Shown: positions 15,453 to 22,580 of the stretch, piece by piece
Layout of the letters: every line of letters begins with the position of its first letter
Numbering within the stretch: the stretch's first letter is position 1
From: WS-2 sp036507005
Lineage (GTDB): Bacteria > Eisenbacteria > RBG-16-71-46
Length of the DNA: 64,000 nucleotides
Direction of reading: 5' to 3'
Assembly (NCBI GenBank): GCA_036507005.1
Contig: DASXQT010000075.1
Location: 41,460-105,459, forward strand
Made by a program: the position numbers and the translations under genes
The notes under the pieces: generated by a model
Told to the model about the DNA's origin: nothing
The model's input: the letters and a program-made list of their open reading frames with translations, nothing else
Databases searched by the model: none

Positions 15453-18452
15453 GTGCGCACCATGTCTCGGTATACGAGCGCCCTTCCGCTGGCCGCGCTC
15501 GCGGCGGCGCTGTGGGCTTCGACGGCCCTTGCCGCCGGCTCATTCAGCCGTATTCAGGTCCTGCTTCCCGGCGAGAGCCCAGCACCCGGAACCACGAGCG
15601 GCAAGACCGGCACCCCGACGGCCCAGACCAAGGGTGTGCCCTTCACGTTCACGGTTCGCGCCTGCGACTCGAACTGGAACCTCGTCACGTCGGTGACGGA
15701 CGTGGTCGACATTCTGAGCTCGGACGCGACCGCCACGCTGCCCCCCTCGGCCCCGCTCGCATCGGGCACGGCCAGCTTCCCGCTCACCTTCAACGCGGGC
15801 GGCACGTTCACGGTGTTCGCGCACGACCACGACGACAACACCATTCCGGACGGCACCTCGTCGCCGGTGACCGCGATGGTGCTGCAGAGCTTCACCTTCT
15901 CGGCCATCAACCAGAAGAACCAGTACGCGGGCGTGCCGATGACCATCACGGTCACCGCGCGCGATCCCTCCGGGGCCCAGATCACGGGCTACAACGGCCC
16001 GGTGCACCTGGATGAGAACACGAGCCTCGGCGACGGCCGCTGCTCGCCCGACTCGGTGACGATGTCGGGCGGCTCCTGGACCGGCGCCGTCACCATGTAC
16101 CGCGCCGACGAGACCAGCATCAACCGCGGCAACGTCAACCTCGTCGCCTTCCTCGGCAGCGCCAATGGGAGCAGCGATCCCTTCACCGTGCACCCGGGCT
16201 CGTTCTCGCGGCTGCAGCTCGTCGTGCCGGGCGAGTCGCCGCTGCCCGGAAGCGTCTCGGGCAAGGTCGGCGTTCCCGCCACCCAGATCTCGGGGCGGGC
16301 GTTCAGTGCCAGCGTGTGGAGCACCGACAACTGGTGGAACCCGGTCCCGAGCGCCGACAACGTTCGCCTCACCTCGAGTGACGGCGCGGCCAACACGCCT
16401 CAGACCGGCGCGCTCTCGAACGGCTACCGCGCCTTCAGCGTGACCCTGGGCACGGTCGGCACCCAGACGCTCGCCGTGACGGACCTCACCGACGGCACGA
16501 AGACGGGCATGACCAGCCCGGGCATCCCGGTGATCCCGAGCGCCCTCGACCACTTCGTGGTGGGTGCGATCGGCTCGCCCCAGACCGCGGGCGTGCAGGT
16601 CACCGTCACGATCCGCGCCGCCGACGCGAGCGGCAACACGGTCACGAACTACGCGGGCGATGCGTTCCTCACCGCCAACACCGGCACGGGCAGCATCTCG
16701 CCCGAGCTCATCGGCTTCACCGCCGGCGTGTGGACCGGCCCGATGACGTTCAAGGGCGCGGCCCAGGCGGTGGCGTTCACCTGCTCCGACTACTTCGTGC
16801 CGCCCCACACCGGGGCCAGCAATTCCTTCCAGGTGAATCCCGGCCCGGTCAACCACCTCCAGGTGCTGCTTCCGGGCGAGACGCCGAACGGGGGCACCGC
16901 CGACGGCAAGACCGGAACACCCAACGGCCAGCAGGCCGGCACCGCCTTCACGGTCACCGTGCGCGCGGTGGACCAGTACTGGAACCTGGTGACGGGCGTG
17001 GGGGACAGCGTCGCCCTCGGCTCGAGCGACGCCTTCGCCGCGGTCGCCGCGCGCGTGGCGCTCGCGAACGGCCAGGCGCTGGTCCCGACCACGCTCTACA
17101 CCCCGGGCGCACAGCGCATCTGGGCGAGCGACGTGACGCAGCCCGCGGTGCTGCCCGACACCTCGTCCGCGGTGACCGTGACCGGCGGCACGTTCTCGCG
17201 CGTGCTGATCCTGGCGCCCGGCGAGAGCAACGCCCCCGGCACGCCCAGCGGCAAGACCGGGACTGCGACCGACCAGTCGATCAACTACTCGTTCAACGTC
17301 ACGGTGCTGGCCACCGACCAGTGGTGGAACCCGGTCACCGGAGTCACGGACGTGGTGCATATCACCTCGGACGACCCGGGCGCCACGCTGCCCGCGGATC
17401 AGGCGCTGGTGGACGGCCGCGGCGAGATGTCGGTGCGGCTCGTCCGCGGCGGCTACAACCTGATCACGGTCGCGGACGTGACGCGTCCCAGCATCCAGGG
17501 GAGCAACACGCAGGTGGTGGCGATCTCGAGCGGGTTCCACCTCGTGGCCAGCGTGACCCCGGCGAGCGTCGGGGCGGGCGAGGCCTTCACGCTCACGGTC
17601 AAGGTGGTGAACGACGCGGGCAGCACGATCCGCGAGATCAACTCCGACGTCACGCTCCAGGCGCTCAACGCCTCGACGCTCCAGCCCGGTCGCGGCGCGC
17701 TGCTCCCGTCGCGATTCTCGCTGATCCAGGGCGAGCGCTCGGTGACCGAGACCTATTCGTTCGCCGAGCCCATCGTGATCCGGGCGCAGGACGACGCCGG
17801 CAACGCGCCCGCGACCAGCAACCAGATCGCCATCACTCCGGGCCCGGCGGCGGCGGTCCGCTTGAGCGCCCCGACCTGGATGGGCGGCAACAAGCACGTC
17901 ACGCTGACGGCCACGCTCGTGGACGCCTACGACAACGGCATCTCCGGCGTCGCGATGAGCTACCTGCTCGTGAGCGGGAACGGCACTCTGACGCCGATCG
18001 ACAACGTGACCGCAGCCGACGGCAGCGCGCGCGCCGACTTCCTGAGCCCGCGCACCCCGGAGCGGGACAGCCTCCGCGCCTCGGCGGCCGGGTTCGGCGC
18101 CGGGGCCGGCATCGAGGTCACCTACGTCGATCCCGACGCTCCGGCGGGCTCGCTCACGAACTATCCGAACCCGTTCCAGCCGTCCAAGCAGCCGACCACG
18201 ATCTCCTACAAGCTCTCGGACCAGGCGGCGGTGACGCTGCGCATCTTCGACCAGAACGGCTCCACCGTGCTGGAACGCACCTACGCGCGCGGCGGCGCCG
18301 GGGGCAGCGCGGGCCTGAACGAGGTCACCTGGGACGGCAAGAACGGCAAGGGCGAGACGGTGTCGAGCGGCGGCTACGTGCTCCTGGTCGAGGCCCAGGG
18401 GACGGGCGGCACGCTCCACGTCATCCGCCGCAAGATTGGCGTGGTGCGGTAG
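15453..18452 (+). CDS. Large secreted modular protein with FlgD/Por-type C-terminal Ig-like domain
   Basis: A 999-aa exported protein with signal peptide S-A-L-P-L-A-A-L-A-A-A-L. A module of about 75 residues beginning F-S-R-[I/L]-Q-[V/L]-L-x-P-G-E-[S/T] with S-G-K-T-G-T-P and D-x-x-W-N-[L/P]-V recurs four times (protein starts near 15541, 16200, 16850 and 17190). It alternates with filamin/Big-like modules (V-T-V-T-I-R-A-A-D-A-S-G-N-T-V-T). The C-terminus, N-Y-P-N-P-F-Q-P-S ... V-T-L-R-I-F-D-Q-N-G ... W-D-G-K-N-G-K-G, is the FlgD-like/T9SS-type sorting domain common in FCB-group bacteria. GTG 15453 is preferred because GAGGTGG sits 5 bp upstream; GTG 15444 and ATG 15462 are alternatives. It is likely a surface or adhesive protein. 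Confidence 0.8.
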   Translation: MRTMSRYTSALPLAALAAALWASTALAAGSFSRIQVLLPGESPAPGTTSGKTGTPTAQTKGVPFTFTVRACDSNWNLVTSVTDVVDILSSDATATLPPSAPLASGTASFPLTFNAGGTFTVFAHDHDDNTIPDGTSSPVTAMVLQSFTFSAINQKNQYAGVPMTITVTARDPSGAQITGYNGPVHLDENTSLGDGRCSPDSVTMSGGSWTGAVTMYRADETSINRGNVNLVAFLGSANGSSDPFTVHPGSFSRLQLVVPGESPLPGSVSGKVGVPATQISGRAFSASVWSTDNWWNPVPSADNVRLTSSDGAANTPQTGALSNGYRAFSVTLGTVGTQTLAVTDLTDGTKTGMTSPGIPVIPSALDHFVVGAIGSPQTAGVQVTVTIRAADASGNTVTNYAGDAFLTANTGTGSISPELIGFTAGVWTGPMTFKGAAQAVAFTCSDYFVPPHTGASNSFQVNPGPVNHLQVLLPGETPNGGTADGKTGTPNGQQAGTAFTVTVRAVDQYWNLVTGVGDSVALGSSDAFAAVAARVALANGQALVPTTLYTPGAQRIWASDVTQPAVLPDTSSAVTVTGGTFSRVLILAPGESNAPGTPSGKTGTATDQSINYSFNVTVLATDQWWNPVTGVTDVVHITSDDPGATLPADQALVDGRGEMSVRLVRGGYNLITVADVTRPSIQGSNTQVVAISSGFHLVASVTPASVGAGEAFTLTVKVVNDAGSTIREINSDVTLQALNASTLQPGRGALLPSRFSLIQGERSVTETYSFAEPIVIRAQDDAGNAPATSNQIAITPGPAAAVRLSAPTWMGGNKHVTLTATLVDAYDNGISGVAMSYLLVSGNGTLTPIDNVTAADGSARADFLSPRTPERDSLRASAAGFGAGAGIEVTYVDPDAPAGSLTNYPNPFQPSKQPTTISYKLSDQAAVTLRIFDQNGSTVLERTYARGGAGGSAGLNEVTWDGKNGKGETVSSGGYVLLVEAQGTGGTLHVIRRKIGVVR

Positions 18453-18505
18453 CCGGCGTCGCGGAACGCCAGACGCGCGACACCAACGCATCACGCCTTC
18501 ACGCA

Positions 18506-18539
18506 CGCGGCCCCGACGATCGACTCCGGCGGGGCCGCG
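18506..18539 (+). terminator. Hairpin downstream of the large surface protein
   Basis: CGCGGCCCCG (18506-18515) and CGGGGCCGCG (18530-18539) form a perfect 10-bp inverted repeat with a 14-nt loop, followed by GGTCGTTTCG. The T-run is only three, so termination is likely weak or Rho-assisted. Confidence 0.45.
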
Positions 18540-18688
18540 GGTCGTTTCGCCCCCCACCGCCGCGACCTCCGCGGCAGGTTTGCGTTCGGGCGCGGTCTCC
18601 CATTAGGTTCTCCGAACCCCGGCGCCGCCCCACGCCCCCTCCGCGCGCCGCGACCGACAGATTCTCGAACCTCCCGACCCGAGGCATC

Positions 18689-19237
18689 ATGGCGCTCAAG
18701 GAAAAGGCCGAGATCATCGAGGCCGACGGCCTGCGGCGGATCGTCACGCGCATCGCCCACGAGATCGTGGAGCGCAACAAGGGCGTGGACGACCTGGTGC
18801 TCGTGGGCATCCGGCGCCGCGGCGCCCCGATCGCGTCCCGCCTGGCGCAGAAGATCGCGGAGTTCGAGGGCAAGGGCCCGGTGGTCGGGAGCCTCGACAT
18901 CACGCTCTACCGCGACGACCTCTCCACCATCGCGCATCAGCCGGTGGTGGGTGCGAGCGAGATCCCGATCGACATCCAGGGCAAGGTGGTGGTGCTGGTG
19001 GACGACGTGCTCTACACCGGCCGCACGGTGCGCGCCGCGATGGACGCCCTGATCGACCTCGGCCGGCCGCGCGCCATCCAGCTCGCGGTGGTGATCGACC
19101 GCGGCCACCGCGAGCTGCCGATCCGCGCCGATTACGTGGGCAAGAACGTGCCGACCTCGAAGAAGGAAGTGATCGGCGTCAAGCTCGCCGAGGTGGACGG
19201 CGTGGACGCCGTAGTGATCAAGGAGCTGGACGAGTAG
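18689..19237 (+). CDS. pyrR: Bifunctional pyr operon regulator/uracil phosphoribosyltransferase PyrR
   Basis: A 182-aa type I phosphoribosyltransferase. The PRPP-binding motif V-L-V-D-D-V-L-Y-T-G-R-T lies at residues 102-113. L-V-G-I-R-R-R-G-A-P-I-A, S-L-D-I-T-L-Y-R-D-D-L and the late N-V-P-T-S-K-K-E are typical of PyrR. In Gram-positive relatives PyrR binds pyr leader RNA with UMP and favours termination; it also converts uracil to UMP. ATG 18689 has GAGG upstream. It lies 2.3 kb before pyrB on the same strand, and pyrB carries a terminator in its first codons, consistent with a regulatory link. Confidence 0.93.
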   Translation: MALKEKAEIIEADGLRRIVTRIAHEIVERNKGVDDLVLVGIRRRGAPIASRLAQKIAEFEGKGPVVGSLDITLYRDDLSTIAHQPVVGASEIPIDIQGKVVVLVDDVLYTGRTVRAAMDALIDLGRPRAIQLAVVIDRGHRELPIRADYVGKNVPTSKKEVIGVKLAEVDGVDAVVIKELDE

Positions 19238-19263
19238 CGAGGGCCCGGCCGCAGGGAGGCAGA

Positions 19264-19521
19264 ATGTCCGACGTGGAGATGCGCGCGGAGCTCGAACGCC
19301 TGCGCAAGGAGAACGAGACGCTGAAGGCCCGCACCGAGCGCGGGGTCAGCCTCAAGGTCAGCGGCAAGGGGGCGGTCTCCGTCTACGGCCTCCAGAGGTT
19401 CCCCATTACTCTCTACCGGGAGCAGTGGACGAGGCTCCTGGACATGGGGAAGGAGATCCGGCAGTTCATCGAGGAGCACGCGTCCGAGCTGAAGACGCGG
19501 GAGGATCGGGCGGGCCGCTGA
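19264..19521 (+). CDS. Small conserved protein of unknown function
   Basis: An 85-aa protein. An N-terminal heptad-like coiled coil (E-L-E-R-L-R-K-E-N-E-T-L-K-A) is followed by a compact segment S-L-K-V-S-G-K-G-A-V-S-V-Y-G-L-Q-R-F-P and I-T-L-Y-R-E-Q-W-T-R-L-L. I recall similar short proteins in other bacteria (for example myxobacteria) as conserved hypotheticals. No cysteines, membrane segment or signal. It begins 26 bp after pyrR with GCAGGGAGGC as ribosome site, so it is probably cotranscribed with pyrR. Confidence 0.75.
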   Translation: MSDVEMRAELERLRKENETLKARTERGVSLKVSGKGAVSVYGLQRFPITLYREQWTRLLDMGKEIRQFIEEHASELKTREDRAGR

Positions 19522-19637
19522 GCGGGCGCAGCGGTCGGCGGCCGGCGTGGCCTCGCCTCGCGAGAGCCGGCCGGTTGCGGCGGCGCCGGGCCCGATAACT
19601 CCGCAAGATTCGGCGCGACGCCCATCCCCGTTCGCCG

Positions 19638-19643
19638 TAGTGT
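19638..19643 (+). promoter_or_regulatory. -10 box 7 nt before adaA (possible leaderless mRNA)
   Basis: TAGTGT at 19638-19643 is followed by seven bases and the ATG at 19651, with no Shine-Dalgarno sequence between. The -35 region is poor, as expected for a promoter activated by methylated AdaA. Confidence 0.3.
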
Positions 19644-19650
19644 TGCGCCC

Positions 19651-20289
19651 ATGACGACCGCCCTCTCCATCGCCTCCGCCCCTCGCCCCGGCGCGCGGCT
19701 CACCCGCGCCGAGATGTGGGCCGCCTTCGCCGGCAGCGACCGGCGCTACGACGGGCGCTTCGTCACCGCCGTGCGCACCACCGGGATTTTCTGCCGGCCC
19801 TCCTGCACCTGCCGCAAGCCGCGCCCCGACCGCGTCGCGTTCTTCCCCACGCCCGAGGCCGCGGCCGGCGCGGGCTTCCGCCCCTGCAAGCGCTGCCGCC
19901 CCGAGCTCGCGGGCGGGGCGGCCGAGGCCGAGCGCCGCATGGCGGAGCGGGCGCTCGAATTCATGCGCGCGCACTGCGGGGAGCGCCTGGCGCTCGCCGA
20001 CCTCGCCCGCGCCGTGGCGATGAGCCCCTCTCACTTCGCGCGGCGCTTCCGCGCCGCGACCGGCGATTCGCCGATGAGAACGCTCGCCGCGGTCCGGGCC
20101 GAGCGCGCCGGGCGTCTGCTCGCGCGCGCGGGCACCGGCGTGCTCGAGGTCGCGCTGGCCGTGGGCTTCGGCAGCGCCGCGGCGCTGGTGCGCGCCTTCC
20201 GCCGCCGCACCGGCACCACCCCGTCGCGCTGGCGCGCCCGGCGTCCCGTGGGGCCGCGCCACGCGCGGCGAATCACAGGAGGTGCATGA
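19651..20289 (+). CDS. adaA: AdaA-type methylphosphotriester acceptor/AraC-family regulator
   Basis: A 212-aa protein. The N-terminal Ada zinc domain has cysteines at 48, 52, 79 and 82, exactly the 4-27-3 spacing of E. coli Ada C38, C42, C69 and C72; C48 would take the methyl group from DNA phosphotriesters. An AraC-type helix-turn-helix follows (L-A-L-A-D-L-A-R-A-V-A-M-S-P-S-H-F, then V-G-F-G-S-A-A-A-L-V-R-A-F). The O6-methylguanine domain of full-length Ada is missing but encoded by the next gene, as in the Bacillus adaA/adaB pair. Methylated AdaA should activate the operon. Confidence 0.9.
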   Translation: MTTALSIASAPRPGARLTRAEMWAAFAGSDRRYDGRFVTAVRTTGIFCRPSCTCRKPRPDRVAFFPTPEAAAGAGFRPCKRCRPELAGGAAEAERRMAERALEFMRAHCGERLALADLARAVAMSPSHFARRFRAATGDSPMRTLAAVRAERAGRLLARAGTGVLEVALAVGFGSAAALVRAFRRRTGTTPSRWRARRPVGPRHARRITGGA

Positions 20290-20780
20290 TGGATCGTGCA
20301 GTCGTGACGACGGATCTCGGCCGCTTCGAGCTCGCGGCCGGCGAGCGCGGACTGTGCTCGGCCGTGCTTCTCGCGGACGACGCGCCGGCCGGGTGCCAGG
20401 CGGCCGCGGCGACCTCGCCGCGTCTCGCCGAGGCGGTGGATTGGCTCCAGGCCTACGCCGCCGGCGACCGGCGCCCCTTCGCCGGCGCGCTCGACCCCGG
20501 CGGGTCCGAGTTCCAGCGCCGCGTTTGGCAACGGCTCATGGAGCTTCCCTTCGGCGCGCGCGCCACCTACGGAGAGATCGCGGCGTCCCTGGGCGCGCCC
20601 GGAGCCGCGCGCGCGGTGGGTGCGGCTGCGGCGGCCAATCCGCTCGCGGTGTTCATTCCCTGCCACCGGCTGGTGGGGGCGCGGGGAAGCCTGGGCGGCT
20701 ACGCCTGGGGGAAGGAAAGAAAGCGCGCCCTGCTCTCCCACGAGGGCGCGGCCGGCGCGGGGCGCCTGCCCCTGGGCTAG
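20289..20780 (+). CDS. Methylated-DNA-protein-cysteine methyltransferase (AdaB/Ogt type)
   Basis: A 163-aa suicide repair enzyme that removes O6-alkyl groups from guanine. The active-site motif I-P-C-H-R-L-V is present with Cys125. F-Q-R-R-V-W-Q-R-L, T-Y-G-E-I-A-A-S-L-G and G-A-A-A-A-A-N-P are typical, and G-G-Y-A-W-G-K-E-R-K closes the core. ATG 20289 is 6 bp from AGGAGG; ATG 20286 (only 3 bp away, overlapping the adaA stop as ATGA) is the alternative. The two genes are translationally coupled. Confidence 0.92.
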   Translation: MDRAVVTTDLGRFELAAGERGLCSAVLLADDAPAGCQAAAATSPRLAEAVDWLQAYAAGDRRPFAGALDPGGSEFQRRVWQRLMELPFGARATYGEIAASLGAPGAARAVGAAAAANPLAVFIPCHRLVGARGSLGGYAWGKERKRALLSHEGAAGAGRLPLG

Positions 20781-20808
20781 GTCGCCCCGCGCGCGGACCG
20801 GGGAACGG

Positions 20809-21345
20809 CTACTTGTTCTCGGTCGCCGCCGCCGCCGCGCTCTGCATCGCGCTCATGGACAGCGTCTCCTGGTGGTACATGGCCATCCACTTGCCGCCGC
20901 GCATCACGTAGACGCTCGAGCAGTAGACCGGCCCCGCGGGCATCGGCTGGCCCTTGTACGTGGCCGTCGCGTTCGTGGTGTAGGTGAGGACCGCGGCGTC
21001 CTTGTCCAGCTTGACGATCTTGAAATCCGAGAGCGTGTAGCTCTGCACCGCGTAGTCCTTCATCATGGACTCCATGTCCTTGGAGCTCGTGAGCCCGTTC
21101 ATGTCGACCGACATCGCGTCCGGCGCCATCGTTTCCGAGAAGGCTTTGAAGTCCTGGGCCTTGAACGCCTCCCAGCCCTTGCGCTCGATCGCCTCGAGCT
21201 TCTGCTGGAGCGCGGCGTCGCCCTTCATGGAGGTGGACGACATTCCGGACATCTTCTCGTCACCCGACGCCGGGGACGTGCGAGCGGCCAGCGAGCCCGC
21301 CGCCAGCGCACAGAGCACAGCGACCGCGAATCCCATCTTCCGCAT
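20809..21345 (-). CDS. Secreted NTF2/SnoaL-like (DUF4440-type) protein
   Basis: A 178-aa protein with signal peptide M-R-K-M-G-F-A-V-A-V-L-C-A-L. After a Met/Ser-rich linker, residues about 45-165 form a cone-shaped NTF2-like domain: E-R-K-G-W-E-A-F-K-A-Q-D-F, M-A-P-D-A-M-S-V-D, A-V-L-T-Y-T-T-N-A-T-A-T-Y and G-G-K-W-M-A-M-Y-H-Q-E-T. Such secreted proteins are usually called nuclear transport factor 2 family; no catalytic residues can be assigned. It is the only minus-strand gene among the pyrimidine genes and is divergent from pyrB. The upstream TTGACC/TAGTCT elements have a long 19-bp spacer. Confidence 0.8.
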   Translation of the reverse strand: MRKMGFAVAVLCALAAGSLAARTSPASGDEKMSGMSSTSMKGDAALQQKLEAIERKGWEAFKAQDFKAFSETMAPDAMSVDMNGLTSSKDMESMMKDYAVQSYTLSDFKIVKLDKDAAVLTYTTNATATYKGQPMPAGPVYCSSVYVMRGGKWMAMYHQETLSMSAMQSAAAAATENK

Positions 21346-21435
21346 GTTGGTGTCCTCCTCGTGTTGGACCGTTCACCACCGATCGCGCGCGGCGCGAGGC
21401 GCCGACGCACCGATCGAAAGCACTGCAGGTGGGGC

Positions 21436-21466
21436 AGACTACTCTTTCGCTCGCCCCCGGGGTCAA
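21436..21466 (-). promoter_or_regulatory. Possible promoter of the NTF2-like gene
   Basis: On the minus strand TTGACC (21466-21461), 19-bp spacer, TAGTCT (21441-21436). The elements match the local promoter class but the spacer is longer than usual. Confidence 0.3.
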
Positions 21467-21493
21467 GCCGCTGTGATTTTCTGGCCCCGGCCC

Positions 21494-21522
21494 TTGATTT
21501 CCCGGCACTCCACGGCTACACT
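21494..21522 (+). promoter_or_regulatory. Sigma-70-like promoter of the pyrB operon
   Basis: TTGATT (21494-21499), 17-bp spacer, TACACT (21517-21522). RNA would start near 21529, giving a leader of about 55 nt before ATG 21585. Within the leader GGCCCGGCGAGGTC (21557-21570) loosely resembles the PyrR binding-loop consensus ARUCCNGNGAGGYU, but this is weak. Confidence 0.5.
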
Positions 21523-21584
21523 GTGTTCAGCAAGTCGCAGCGATTCCCTTTAACGCGGCCCGGCGAGGTCGCAAAGGAGAGCGA

Positions 21585-22580
21585 ATGAATCGCACGAGCC
21601 TGATCGACGCAGCCCCGGCGCCTCCCGGCGCGGGGGCTTTTTTGCAGGCGCGCGACCCGCGCCACCTGCTCGGGCTCGAAGGCCTCCCGCGCGAGACCCT
21701 GCTCGGCCTGCTCGATTCGGCCGCCCGCTACCGCGAGCATCTGCGGACGCCGCGCTGGACCTCGGACGAGCTGCGCGGCATTGCAGTCTGCAACGCCTTC
21801 TTCGAGGACTCGACCCGCACCCGGCTCTCCTTCGAGCTGGCCGAGCAGCGCCTGGGCGCGATCCACACCACCTTCACGGTCTCCGGCTCCTCGCTCTCCA
21901 AGGGCGAGACCATGCTCGACACCCTCAAGGTGCTGACCGCGATGCACGTCGACCTGATCGTGGTGCGCCACCGCTCGGCGGGCTCGTCGGCGTTCCTCGC
22001 CCGCCACCTCGAGGCCGGCGTGATCAACGCCGGCGACGGCGAGCACGAGCACCCCACCCAGGGCCTGCTCGACCTCCTCACGCTCTCCGACGCCTGGAGC
22101 GGGCGCTTCGAGGGCCGGCGCCTCGCGATCGTGGGCGACATCGCGCACTCGCGCGTGGCGCGCTCGGCGATCTTCGGGACCCTCGCGCTGGGCGCGGAGG
22201 TCGTGATCGCCGGACCGGCCACGCTGGTCCCGGCCGAAGCCGAATCGCTCGGCTGCGCGGTGGCCACGACGGTGGAGGAGGCCCTGCACGGCGCGGACGG
22301 CGTGATCGCGCTCCGCCTGCAACGCGAACGGATGGAGAGCGGGCTCCTCGCCTCGCTCGGCGAGTACAGCCGGGTGTGGGGGATCACGCGCGAGCGCATC
22401 GCCCTGATGCACCCGGGCGCGGTCGTGCTCCACCCCGGCCCCATGAACCGCGGGGTCGAGATCGCCCCCGACGTCGCCGACGGCGGCGAGTCGCGGGTCT
22501 TGAGGCAGGTCGAGAACGGACTGGCGGTGCGGTGCGCGGTGCTCGCGCGCTCGGCCGCCGCACTCACGGAGGGGTCATGA
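21585..22580 (+). CDS. pyrB: Aspartate carbamoyltransferase catalytic subunit
   Basis: A 331-aa enzyme joining carbamoyl phosphate and aspartate in the second step of UMP synthesis. The carbamoyl-phosphate loop S-T-R-T-R is at residues 76-80 followed by L-S-F-E. K-G-E-T-M-L-D-T, E-H-E-H-P-T-Q-G-L-L-D and H-P-G-P-M-N-R-G are intact. Family proteins begin near R-H-L-L-G-L-E, so residues 1-22 are an unusual extension, and codons 9-20 contain a perfect-looking intrinsic terminator. ATG 21585 has AAGGAGAG upstream. A TTG at 21642 is a possible internal start. The stop overlaps pyrC by 4 bp. Confidence 0.94.
   Translation: MNRTSLIDAAPAPPGAGAFLQARDPRHLLGLEGLPRETLLGLLDSAARYREHLRTPRWTSDELRGIAVCNAFFEDSTRTRLSFELAEQRLGAIHTTFTVSGSSLSKGETMLDTLKVLTAMHVDLIVVRHRSAGSSAFLARHLEAGVINAGDGEHEHPTQGLLDLLTLSDAWSGRFEGRRLAIVGDIAHSRVARSAIFGTLALGAEVVIAGPATLVPAEAESLGCAVATTVEEALHGADGVIALRLQRERMESGLLASLGEYSRVWGITRERIALMHPGAVVLHPGPMNRGVEIAPDVADGGESRVLRQVENGLAVRCAVLARSAAALTEGS
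21611..21643 (+). terminator. Intrinsic terminator inside the first codons of pyrB (attenuator)
   Basis: AGCCCC (21611-21616) pairs with GGGGCT (21633-21638) and GCGCC (21618-21622) with GGCGC (21627-21631), separated by a single G-G mismatch, with a TCCC loop. Six T residues (21638-21643) follow. A ribosome translating the first codons would prevent folding, as in leader-coupled attenuation of enterobacterial pyrBI. Confidence 0.6.

Noticed and set aside
21557..21570. PyrR binding-loop motif in the pyrB leader as a firm feature
   Set aside because: It fits the consensus at about 11 of 14 positions, but the match is mainly GAGG, which also serves as a ribosome-binding sequence in a GC-rich context; kept only as a remark.
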